NCBI RefSeq assembly: GCF_050003625.1
Contig: NC_134399.1
Coordinates: 219,412,975 to 219,476,974 of the forward strand
Origin: Haematobia irritans
Taxonomy: Eukaryota > Arthropoda > Insecta > Diptera > Muscidae
DNA: 64,000 nt
Direction: 5' to 3'
This document shows positions 22,122 to 31,546 of the stretch, piece by piece. The translations under genes and the position numbers were made by a program. Each line of letters opens with the position of its first letter. Position 1 is the stretch's first letter. The notes under the pieces were generated by a model. The model saw only the letters and a program-made list of their open reading frames with translations, had not been told where the DNA came from and searched no databases.

Positions 22122-22925
22122 TCTACATGCAGCAAAACTATCAGAATAAATTCGCATTTTTTTTGAAAATTTTATTTCTATAGAAAATTTTTCCAAGATT
22201 TTATTTCTATAGAAAATTTAATTAAAATTTTATTTCTATAGAAAATTTTGTTAAAATTTTATTTCTATAGAAAATTTTGTTAAAATTTTATTTCTATAAA
22301 AAATTTTGTTAAAATTTTATTTGTATAGAAAATTCTGTCAAAATTTTACTTCTATAGAAAATTTTTTCAAGATTTTATTTTTATTTTATTTATATTGAAG
22401 GAGGTATTAGAATTAGGATTTATATTATAATACAAATTATAATTATATTATAACACAACTTATTTAAATTTCGTTGAAAAAAAGCTAACCTATTCTAGAA
22501 AAATTGTGAATTTTTTAAAATATTAAAATTTTATTTCTATAGAAAATTTTGTTAAAATTTTATTTCTATAGAAAATTTAGTTAAAATTTTATTTCTATAG
22601 AAAATTTGGTTAAATTTTTATTTCCTTAGAAAATTTTGTCAAAATTTTATTTCAATAGAAAAATTTGTTAAAATATTATTTCAATAGAAAAATTTGTTAA
22701 AATTTTATTTCTATAGAAAATTTTGTTAACATTTTATTTCTATAGAAAATTTTGTCAAAATTTTATTACTATAGAAATTTTTTTCAAGATTTTATGTCTA
22801 TAGAAAATGTTGTCAAAATTTTACTTCTATAGAAAGTTTTGTCAAAATTTTATGCCTAGAGAAAAATGTTCTCAAAATTTTATTTCTTTGAAAAATTTTA
22901 TTAAACTTTTATTTGTATTGAAAAT

Positions 22926-24185
22926 TCTGAAATATCTCTTATGTAGAGAGGTATATTGTGCAAAATCTACCAAAACATCAAGAATTGTATCAATATACCA
23001 GACAGTAAAAAATCTACCCTTTTTGTAGAATTCTACCAACTCTAGTAACCGTGGATGGAATATGTGCTAAACATGAAATAACATACATGGGTCCATTTTT
23101 TTCATGTAGCCCAAATATTCCTTCCCCTCAATCTTGTGGATCGGAATTTTGAGTTGGTGTTGATCCACTAATAGATGTCATTAAGATAGCATTTTTTTAT
23201 TTTTTGATATATTGATATCTTGCAATGGCATCCCTAATTGGTAGTATTTTTTGGATTCAACGCTCAAAGAACGTTTTGATGGGATGGATGGTTGGTTTGT
23301 TGATCGTTCGCTTAGTTTGGTTTGGTTTGGCTTGGGTTGATTTGCTTTGGCTTCAGTTTCACTTTTGGGATGGATGAGTTGAAGGACAAAGAGAGTGAGA
23401 GAGAGTCGTTTGGAAGGGGGGAAGAGGAGGTGGAGGAATTCTGAATTGTAGATGTTGTGTTGTGTTTACTAGACCGCGGCAATGCAATAACAAACCAATT
23501 ACTGTTAGATTGGCCACATATTAAAAGTTGAATGGGAAACACATCTGTCGTGTCTGTCAGAGAATAAACAAAAAAACAAAAAAAAAAAAACACAAGGACA
23601 ACATCGCCCCAGCACCAGCAAGGCTCATCCACAATACCAAAAAAAAAAGGATACAATCGCTGGTAGTTGTTTGTTTTTATACAAAAGAGAACTATGCTTT
23701 TTTCGCAACTGTTGTAAAAAATGGAAAAAATCCACCGATTGACAGACGGGTAGCTATTCCGCCTGCAAGCGTAGATGGAATATAGCCCAGAGCATTGCAA
23801 CAAAGTTTGGATACCGTTTTAATTTTAAAGTTGTGAGCTTGTTTTAAGTCTCGTAGGATATATTCTATTCTGAACGTGGATATCGGAATATATCACCCGC
23901 CCATAATACTGATATGGTGTTGCGCCATAGTAATTCTCGGGGTTTCAAATCCTTTTCGTAAACAGAAAAAGTAAATTAAACTAGTGCTAAAATTAAATGT
24001 CTATTGTAAAAAAACAATTGTTTTAGTTAATTTAAAAAATTTTTTTAAGAAATTTTCCCAGGTCAATAGTCTTACAAACCTAATATAGTATATAAGGCAA
24101 ACAAAAATTATAAAATTGATATCATCGAATTTTATAATAAACCTAAGCAGTTTATATTCGTCAAATCAACAATTACCGTTCCAGT
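22926..24185. other. Array flank, then host-like DNA
   Basis: 22926-23060 is the conserved array flank on this strand (AAAATCTACCAAAACATCAA, GAATTCTACCAACTCTAGTA). The remainder appears single-copy. The opposing ORFs at 23312-23803 (minus, 163 aa) and 23528-23785 (plus) show no domain and are rich in simple sequence. No exon could be supported. Confidence 0.45.
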
Positions 24186-24560
24186 ATTTATAAGTATAAA
24201 CCACCGCTGAACCAAGTGATAGTGTTGGGCCAAATGTGAGTCCCTTTAACAACCATGCAAAAATTGGTCCATATCGGTTCGTTTTTATATATAGCTCCCA
24301 TATAAACCGATTTCAAGATTTGATCTCTGGAAACTGTTGGAGGAGTTAATTTCTTCCGAACTGGTTGGAATTTGATACTTAATTTTAGTAAATGCCTTCT
24401 AATAGATGCGCAAAATTTTGTCGACATCGGTATATAATAATATATAGCCTCCATATAAACCGACCCCCCAATATTGGACTTTTGATCCCTCGTGAGGGAA
24501 AAAAATTGACCTGATCCGTTTGAATTTTGGCTCAATAATTGAAGTTGAATATGTAACCAA
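24186..24560 (+). repeat. 153-bp-paragraph repeat fragment, degraded
   Basis: Two to three diverged family 1 paragraphs (CATGCAAAAATTGGTCCATA, TATAGCTCCCATATAAACCG). Part of the minus strand stays open (24188-24742) and reads GSVYMEAIYYY and KSVYMGAIYKNEPIWTNFCM. Neither element end is present. Confidence 0.7.
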
Positions 24561-25352
24561 TTACAAAAATAAACTGATACAATTAACTTCTTAGTCAAAT
24601 CGAAAAATATTATTACATTTTTAATTAAAATATTAATTTTCGTAATTAATATTTTAATTAAATAAAAAACAATTTTCAAATAAAAAACAAAATTTAAAAT
24701 TTTACTCGGAATTATTAGTTTTAATACTAATCTTTGGGTCATTTAATTGTGAGTCAAATGTTATAATAATTGGAAAGCTCATAAACACTTATAAAATTAC
24801 AAGAAAATTATTTCATTTAAAGGAAAAATAATTATAAATAAATAAACAATAATACCCCTACGGTAAATGGATCAACCACAGAACCGGTACAGGACTAGTC
24901 CCTGGCGTGTATGGACCAGTCCCAGTTCTGGTCGAAACGTATGGAAGGGACCGGTCACTTTAACATGGGTTTGTCATTGACAAGGTAAATTTACATTTTA
25001 GGACACGTCTTGAACTCATCTCAAAGGACACGTCCTGGGACAATTTTGCAGGAGCACCCCATAGACAGCTCCTCAGGAACCAGTCTCGGACAAATACGTA
25101 GAAATCTGTTTCAATTTGGGTATCCCAATCGAACCCGAAATGAAAAAAAAAAAACTTTTGAAATATGTCGAACAAAAGGTTATTCTGATAATTTTATTTC
25201 ACTAAATGTGAAAATGCTTGATATTAGAATCTTAATGGATCTAAGATTTTAATATCAAGCGAGTAGGGAAATAAATAAATTACGACTACTTAAAAGTAGC
25301 AATTTGCACCAATTTCCCATAGGGACAATAAATAATTTATAGGCACGATAAA
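24561..25352. other. Unassigned DNA with a GC-richer block and a hairpin
   Basis: 24880-25140 is GC-richer than its surroundings (ACCGGTACAGGACTAGTCCC and related lines of GGAC/GTCC) and may be an unrecognised repeat. 25215-25260 folds into a hairpin (GCTTGATATTAGAATCTTA with TAAGATTTTAATATCAAGC, 7-base loop). No ORF with a known domain. Confidence 0.4.
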
Positions 25353-25354
25353 TA

Positions 25355-26611
25355 ACAGGTTGGCTGATAAGTCCCCGGTCTAACAAAGAAAAACACATTT
25401 TTTGTCAAAATTCGTTTTTATTATTCAACATAGTTCCCTTTAAGAGCGATACAACGATTATAACGACCTTACAATTTTTTGATACCATTTTGGTAGTACT
25501 CCTTCGGTTTTGCCTCAAAATATGCCTCAGTTTCGGCGATCACCTCTTCATTGCAGCCAAATTTTTTTCCTGCGAGCATCCTTTTGAGTTCTGAGAACAA
25601 GAAAAAGTCGCTGGGGGCCAGATCTGGAGAATACGGTGGGTGGGGAAGCAATTCGAAGCCCAATTCATGAATTTTTGCCATCGTTCTCAATGACTTGTGG
25701 CACGGTGCGTTGTATTGGTGGAACAACACTTTTTTCTTCTTCATATGGGGCCGTTTTGCCGCGATTTCGACCTTCAAACGCTCCAATAACGCCATATAAT
25801 AGTCACTGTTGATGGGGTTTTCCCTTCTCAAGATAATCGATAAAAAATTATTCCAAGTGCATCCCAAAAAACAGAGGCCATTACTTTGCCAGCGGACTTT
25901 TGAGTCTTTCCACGCTTCGGAGACGGTTCACCGGTCGATGTCCACTCAGCCGACTGTCGATTGGACTCAGGAGTGTAGTGATGGAACCATGTTTCATCCA
26001 TTGTCACATATCGACGGAAAAACTCGGGTGTATTACGAGTTAAAAGCTGCAAACACCGCTCAGAATCATCAACACGTTGTTGTGTGTGGTCAAATGTGAG
26101 CTCGCGCGGCACCCATTTTGCACAGAGCTTTCGCATATCCAAATATTTATGAATGATATGACCAACACATTGCTTTGATATCTCTAAGGCCTCTGCTATC
26201 TCGATCAACTTCATTTTACGGTCATTCAAAATCATTTTGTGGATTTTTTTGATGCTTTCGTCGGTAACCACATCTTTCGGGCGTCCACTGCGTTCACCGT
26301 CCTCCGTGCTCATTTCACCACGCTTGAATTTTGCATACCAATCAATTATTGTTGATTTCCCTGGGGCAGAGTCCGGAAACTCATTATAAAGCCAAGTTTT
26401 TGCTTCCGCCGTATTTTTTCCCTTCAAAAAACAGTATTGTATCAAAACACGAAATTCCTTTTTTTCCATTTTTTCATCTCACAAACTAATTGACTTACAG
26501 ACGTCAAATTTTGACACGAATCATTTGAAGGTTGTTACTATATAAAAATAATATGCATTTAATACTAGCGACGCCATCTATGTGTCAGACCGGACTTATC
26601 AGCCAACCTGT
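25355..26611 (-). mobile_element. Himar1-like mariner transposon
   Basis: Inverted repeats ACAGGTTGGCTGATAAGTCC and its complement at 26592-26611, TA duplications at 25353-25354 and 26612-26613, length 1257 bp. This matches irritans-subfamily mariners in size, termini and encoded protein. The single transposase gene runs on the minus strand and is broken (see 25469-26469). Low divergence suggests fairly recent insertion. Confidence 0.95.
25469..26469 (-). pseudogene. Mariner (DD34D) transposase, inactivated
   Basis: Starts MEKKEFRVLIQYCFLKGKNT at 26469. The N-terminal paired helix-turn-helix region is followed by WVPREL and the first catalytic Asp in TMDETWFHHY. A run of T shifts the frame after GIIF near 25830, and the correct frame resumes near 25815. 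The second catalytic Asp, normally HQDNAPCH, is Tyr (HQYNAPCH). The third Asp is kept in YSPDLAPSD. A Glu-to-stop change after NGIKKL removes the last residues. Two frame errors, a lost catalytic residue and a nonsense change make it inactive, though its termini could serve an active transposase in trans. Confidence 0.95.
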
Positions 26612-26714
26612 TAATTTATTGAGTTTCTCCACCAAAATCAATTAAATTTTTAATTGAACCTATTAAAAAATTAATTGATTTTTATTTCTTATTAAATCTT
26701 TGAAATAAATCTAA

Positions 26715-26946
26715 AAACAAATTTATTTGTAAAGAAAATTTTGTTAAAATTTTATATCTATAGAAAATTTTGGCAAAATTTTATTTCTATAGAAAATTTT
26801 GGCAAAATTTTATTTCTATAGAAAATTTTGCCAAAATTGTATTTCTATAGAAAATTTTGTTAAAATTTTATTTCTAGAGAAAATTTTGTTAAAATTTAAT
26901 TTCTATAGGAAATTTTGTTAAACTTTTATTTATATAGAAAATTTTA
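26715..26946 (+). repeat. 29-bp minisatellite array
   Basis: About eight forward units, several with GGC or GCC in place of GTC. Directly abuts the foldback element at 26947. Confidence 0.9.
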
Positions 26947-27330
26947 TATTTCATGTTAGCCTGATACCGAAACAGGCAATTGACGTCCAAATGCATTATA
27001 TCTAATTATACAATTATTTTTCGAGCTTTATGGACAGATATAGATTAAGGAACATGGTCAATAGAGCCATTGAAAAGAAAACGCCAGATACAAATCTATA
27101 CACGCCTGGACTGTACATGTTTCGGTTCGGGCGAATGAACCTTTCCACAGCCTTTAGTATAGATCTGGCTGGGAGAGATGACTCATATTTGGGCCCTTTA
27201 TGCTAACTCCTTATGGAGAAAACCATGTTCCTTAATCTATATCTGTCCATAAAGCTCGAAAAATAATTGTATAAGATATAATGCATTTGGACGTCAATTG
27301 CCTGTTTCGGTATCAGGCTAACATGAAATA
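26947..27330. mobile_element. Foldback element with 100-112-bp inverted arms
   Basis: Left arm 26947-27058 (TATTTCATGTTAGCCTGATA ..) is inverted at 27232-27330 with one small deletion near 27272. The spacer of about 173 bp reads ..GCCAGATACAAATCTATACACG... Partial copies lie at 28382-28607 and 48336-48459, with older relics near 59370-59570. No ORF. The right-hand TA (27329-27330) is the target used by the DD41D element that follows. Confidence 0.85.
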
Positions 27331-28057
27331 AAGGGTGATTCTTTTGAGGTTAGGATTTTCATGCATTAGTATTTGACAGATCACGTGGGATTTCAGACAT
27401 GGTGTCAAAGAGAAAGATGCTCAGTATGCTTTGACATTTCATCATGAATAGACTTACTAACGAGCAACGCTTGCAAATCATTGAATTTTATTACCAAAAT
27501 CAGTGTTCGGTTCGAAATGTGTTTCCGCTTTTTTATCGACAAATTTTGTTCAGCGATGAGGCTCATTTCTGGTTGAATGGCTACGTAAATAAGCAAAATT
27601 TCCGCATTTGGAGTGAAGAGCAACCAGAAGCCGTTCAAGAACTGCCCATGCATCCCGAAAAATGCACTGTTTGGTGTGGTTTGTACGCTGGTGGAATCAT
27701 TGGACCGTATTTTTTCAAAGATGCTGTTGGACGCAACGTTACGGCGAATGGCGATCGCTATCGTTCGATGCTAACAAACTTTTTGTTGCCAAAAATGGAA
27801 GAACTGAACTTGGTTGACATGTGTTTTCAACAAGATGGCGCTACATGCCACACAGCTCGCGATTCTATGGCCATTTTGAGGGAAAACTTCGGAGAACAAT
27901 TCATCTCAAGAAATGGACCGGTAAGTTGGCCACCAAGATCATGCGATTTGACGCCTTTAGACTATTTTTTGTGGGGCTACGTCAAGTCTAAAGTCTACAG
28001 AAATAAGCCAGCATTTTTTTTAAAAAAAAGTTATCAAGCTCTTAACAAATCACCCTT
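27331..28057 (+). mobile_element. Internally deleted DD41D mariner-like element
   Basis: Ends AAGGGTGATTC on the left and AATCACCCTT on the right, flanked by TA (27329-27330, 28058-28059). At 727 bp it lacks part of the coding region of a complete element. The transposase remnant is annotated separately. Confidence 0.85.
27444..28057 (+). pseudogene. DD41D (rosa-like) transposase with N-terminal deletion
   Basis: Begins MNRLTNEQRLQIIEFYYQNQ, the first helix of a helix-turn-helix, then jumps after CSVRNV to the catalytic domain. Most of the DNA-binding region is missing. The catalytic Asp residues are visible: FSDEAHFWLNGY, QQDGATCHTA and LTPLDYFLWGYVK. I count 41 residues between the second and third, as in rosa-like elements. 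The reading frame runs past the right inverted repeat to 28106. The catalytic core looks complete, but loss of the binding domain should abolish function. Confidence 0.88.
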
Positions 28058-28059
28058 TA

Positions 28060-28381
28060 TAATAAGCAACGATGAGCCCGTCGTAAAACTAGGAAAACAC
28101 GACTAATGTACGCGTTAGAATTGTTGTTGTATTCTGGAAACCAGTTTCTGTAAGTTGTCACATGTTGATGTAGTTGACTGTAGAAACAATAAGCATTGTT
28201 CGACTGTTCACCACTTAGGTGAATTCTAACAAAGTAGCTTTCTAAAAATAAATTTCGTGTTGTTGCATTACTTTGTAACAAAACGAAATAAAAATTAGAT
28301 TAAGGGGCTTGTAAGTTATATGAAAAGATGATGTACAGTGGGAGAAAAGATGATTAAATTTGTAAGAGGAAATTTCCCAAA
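28060..28381. other. Unassigned DNA
   Basis: Single-copy within the window. Contains GTGAATTCTAACAAAGTAGC and AATAAATTTCGTG lines that might be an old LTR or gene UTR, but no second copy or terminal motif supports this. Confidence 0.3.
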
Positions 28382-28607
28382 TGTTTTCTCCATAAGGAGT
28401 TAGCATAAAGGGCCCAAAATTGAGTCATCTCTCCCAGCCAGATCTATACTAAAGGCTGTGGAAAGGTTAATTCGCCCGAACCGAAACATGTACAGTCCAG
28501 GCGTGTATATATTTGTATCTGGCGTTTTCTTTTCAATGGCTCTATTGACCGTGTTCCTTAATCTATATCTGTCCATAAAGCTCGAAAAATAATTGTATAA
28601 TTAGATA
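28382..28607 (-). mobile_element. Foldback element, partial copy
   Basis: Matches the spacer and most of one arm of 26947-27330 in opposite order (TTCTCCATAAGGAGTTAGCA .. CGAAAAATAATTGTATAATT). The outer end is replaced by a minisatellite array. Confidence 0.75.
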
Positions 28608-28611
28608 TAGA

Positions 28612-28925
28612 AAATTTTGTTAAAATTTTATTTATATAGAAAAATTTGTCAAAATTTTATTTCTATAGAAAATTTTGTTAAAATTTTATTTCCATACAAT
28701 TTTTTTTTTAAATTTTATTTGTATAGAAAATTTTGTCAACATTTTATTCCTAGAGAAAATTTTGTAAAAATTTTATTTCTATAGAAAATTTTGTCAAATC
28801 TTGTTTCTATACAAAATTTTTTTAAAATTTTATTTCTATAGAAAATTTTTTAAAAATTTTATTCCTATAGAAATTTTTTTAAAAATTTTATTCCTATAGA
28901 AAATTTTGTTAAAATGTTATTCCTT
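28612..28925 (+). repeat. 29-bp minisatellite array
   Basis: Forward units with several substitutions. It ends directly at a hammerhead repeat (28926-29250), as do the arrays at 20573 and 21953. Confidence 0.88.
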
Positions 28926-29475
28926 GTTGTTGTTTTTTTTTTTTTTTATTTCAGCTTAAAACCATGCATTGACTAAACTACAAGTGTAGCTTAACCAACA
29001 GAGGAAAAAAATGTTTGTCAAATTTATTTGGGCAAAGCCCTATAGACGGCAAGATGGTTGGATGGACGCACGTTTCGGAATTACCACATTCCTCATCAGC
29101 ATCCTCTACTTGCAGCAAAACTATCAACCAATTATCAGAATAAATTCAGGCAGTTCATTAAACCCAACAATGAACCACTTGAACCTTGAACCGAAAAAAG
29201 GTTTTGCATGATAGCCGGCTTATGCCGAAATAAACTCGTACAAACATATCTCTTTTCATATAATTATATAATATATAATTCAATATTTGTTTTATTCGCA
29301 TTCAAAAATGACCTTGAAAGCCCAGAGAAAATACATACAGAGAAAACAATAATTAGAAAAAAGGTCGATAAACAAAATAATCTTATAAACATTATTTTCC
29401 TCTGTTGGTAAAGTTACACTTGTAGTTTAGTCAATGCATGGTTTTAAGCTGAAATCAAAAAAAAAAAAAAAAACA
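28926..29475. mobile_element. Hammerhead repeat with inverted second terminus
   Basis: 28926-29250 is a near-complete minus-strand copy (GATTTCAGC-type end, hammerhead, then GAACTGCCTGAATTTATTCT read on the minus strand). 29395-29475 repeats its outermost ~75 bp in the opposite orientation (CCTCTGTTGGTAAAGTTACA .. TTTTAAGCTGAAATC plus poly A). The unit therefore has long inverted ends, recalling Penelope-like insertions that carry inverted terminal pieces. 29255-29390 is AT-rich with no known motif. Confidence 0.7.
29060..29104 (-). ncRNA. Minimal type I hammerhead ribozyme, second intact copy
   Basis: The minus strand repeats the 45-nt hammerhead of 4437-4481: stem I GGATG/CATCC, CUGAUGA, stem II GGAAU/AUUCC with loop GUGGUA, GAAACG-UG-CGUC. 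All core bases are intact. Identity in two copies whose flanks have diverged suggests either a young family or selection on the motif. Confidence 0.85.
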
Positions 29476-29489
29476 ACAAAAATAAATTT

Positions 29490-30075
29490 AAAACAAATGT
29501 GCTATAGAAATAAGATTTTAAAAAAATTTTCTATAGAAAAAAATGACAAAATTTTCTATAGAAATAAAATGTTGACAAAATTTTCTATAGAAATAAAATT
29601 TTGAAAAAAATTGTATGGAAATAAAATGTTAACAAAATTTCTATAGAAATAAAATTTTCACAAATTTTTCTATATAAATAAAATTTTAACAAAATTTTCT
29701 ATATAAATAAAATTTTAACAAAATTTTCTATAGGAATTAAATTTTAACAAAATTTTATTTCTATAGAAAATTTTGCCAAAATTTTATTTCTATAGAAAAT
29801 TTTGTAAAAGTTTTATTTCTATAGAAAATTTTGTAAAAGTTTTATTTCTATAGAAAATTTTGTTAAAATTTTATTTCTATAGAATTTGTTAAAATTTTAT
29901 TTCTATAGAAAATTTTGTTAAAATTTTATTTCTATAGAAAATTTTGTTAAAATTTTATTTCTATAGGAAAATTTGTTAAAATTTTATTTCTATAGAAAAT
30001 TTTGTTAAAATTTTATTTCTATGGAAATTTTGACACATTTTTTTCTATAGAAATAACATTTTGATAAAATTTTCC
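29490..30075. repeat. 29-bp array with an orientation switch
   Basis: Units read in GAC orientation from 29490 to about 29745 and in GTC orientation from there to about 30040, where they turn again for one or two units. The array is thus a large inverted repeat around 29745. About 30075-30120 is the other conserved flank (TTTTGTAGATTATTTTTGAC, then CCAGTGGCAA), also found at 37690-37735 and 46195-46230. Confidence 0.88.
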
Positions 30076-30120
30076 AGTTTTCTTCAAATTTTTGTAGATT
30101 ATTTTTGACGCCAGTGGCAA

Positions 30121-31546
30121 AACAAGTATTAACCCATTGTGACACTATTTATGTTTTCCATCTTGAATTTTTCATCATAGTTGTATGATTATTAAACCCC
30201 TATATCACTCTCTCGAGTAAATGCACTGTTTCTTTATTTTTGGAATTTATATTCTCGTTATCCTTAGCCTGACTATTTCTGCATTCGGGGCAATGGATGT
30301 GGGCATATGTGCTGACAGTGAATGTATGATTGTCCAAACAATGCGACAGGAGTCACTGTGTTATTCCTTGTTAACAGATATCCACCATGGCCAAAGGATA
30401 AAGAGACACATTTCCAAATTTTTATTATTGTTGTTGTTCGTTCATTCATTCCAATTTGCCTGTGGAGAAGATTTAGACAAACTTACCCTTCTCTGGTGAC
30501 AACACAACACAAAGGTGAAGATGCTCATGGCTGGCCAGGGGGCGTCAGAGCGGGATGGGAGTGTTGACGCCCCTTGTTGGCTCTAGGGTACGCTTGCCAA
30601 AAGCGACAAAAAAGGTGGAAAACATGAAAGAGATATGAACGTAAAAATATGATTATGAAATGATTATTATAATTACTGTTGTTAGTTACTTTGTGCTACA
30701 GTTTCATCTTTTGTCTTGGTTTTTGGTCCTTCGATCTGGTGGCGGAACTTCCATTTTGTGTGTGTGTGTGCATCGCATACCATGAAAAACCTGCTATAGA
30801 GAGCGATAGAGAACTCATGGTGGGGGTTATTATTGTTTTTTTCTTTTTGGTTTTTTCTACACAGATGTTTATTTAGTTAACGGGTCCTGCCGTGTCCCAA
30901 AGCATTTCCTTGTTCGAGCTACATGGGCCAGGGCATTTGTTTTATTCGTTTATTCATTGAAGCCATTTGGCTATGAAAAGAAAGAGACCAGCATTCAGGC
31001 AGACAGACAGAAGCGCCATGAAGAGCTGGTTAATAATGACCAAGAAACATGCAATTAGGGCGTTTGTTAGCATTTATGCGTTTTAGGTTTCTGTTTTGTG
31101 TTAACGTACCTTTGTGGTATTTTCACTCTTTAGCCAACAAAGATGAAGGCGTTAATAAATCCCGTAAGGATGTCTTTTGGGATGCATGAATATCGTTAAC
31201 TCAAATGGAGCAGGCTAATAAAAATATTTGTTTGAATTGTATTCTTATGTTTAAGGGGATATCTTTGTGATGATGTGTATGGCGAGGGGGGATACTAAAT
31301 TTGTCATGCCTTTAAAAAAACTGCTATGAAAAATAAACAAACAAAGCAAAAAAATTGTAAGACTTACGGAAAATGATAAATCGTTCAAAATTTTTATAAA
31401 AAAAAAATCCAAATTTTATATGAAATAAGTTGCATTTGATTTTAATTTTATTTCTCTATAAAAATGGTCGGAAATAACATCAAAGTCATCGTAAGACATT
31501 GGTGGAACCGGTGTTTTCAAGTACTCAACAACTTGCTTTCGATTTT
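30121..31546. other. Host-like DNA, no gene identified
   Basis: Apparently single-copy. Short overlapping ORFs (30221-30499, 30322-30567, 30679-30876) are in conflicting frames and show no domain. The first has a hydrophobic N-terminus (MHCFFIFGIYILVILSLTIS) that mimics a signal peptide, but it is short and unsupported. (TG)n at 30758-30770. Confidence 0.4.

Larger units (their letters stand above)
20399..22925 (+). repeat. Large 29-bp minisatellite cluster with higher-order structure
   Basis: Forward arrays at 20399-20573, 20802-21953, 22163-22392 and 22530-22925, broken by hammerhead-repeat copies (20575-20790, 21955-22163) and an AT-rich repeat (22395-22525). A variant block ending AAAATACAAAATTTTGTG recurs 292 bp apart (21060 and 21352). 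The two hammerhead copies share identical junctions on both sides, so a roughly 1.38-kb segment was duplicated rather than inserted twice. Confidence 0.9.

Noticed and set aside
23312..23803. 163-aa minus-strand ORF as a gene
   Set aside because: No recognisable domain, an overlapping opposite-strand ORF, and composition driven by T-rich and simple sequence.
25215..25260. microRNA precursor hairpin
   Set aside because: The stem is only about 20 bp in very AT-rich sequence, and many such hairpins are expected by chance; no conservation can be judged.
28060..28381. Solo LTR
   Set aside because: No TG..CA termini, no target-site duplication, no second copy in the window.
30221..30499. Small secreted protein gene
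   Set aside because: Hydrophobic N-terminus only; overlapping ORFs, no promoter or homologue evidence.
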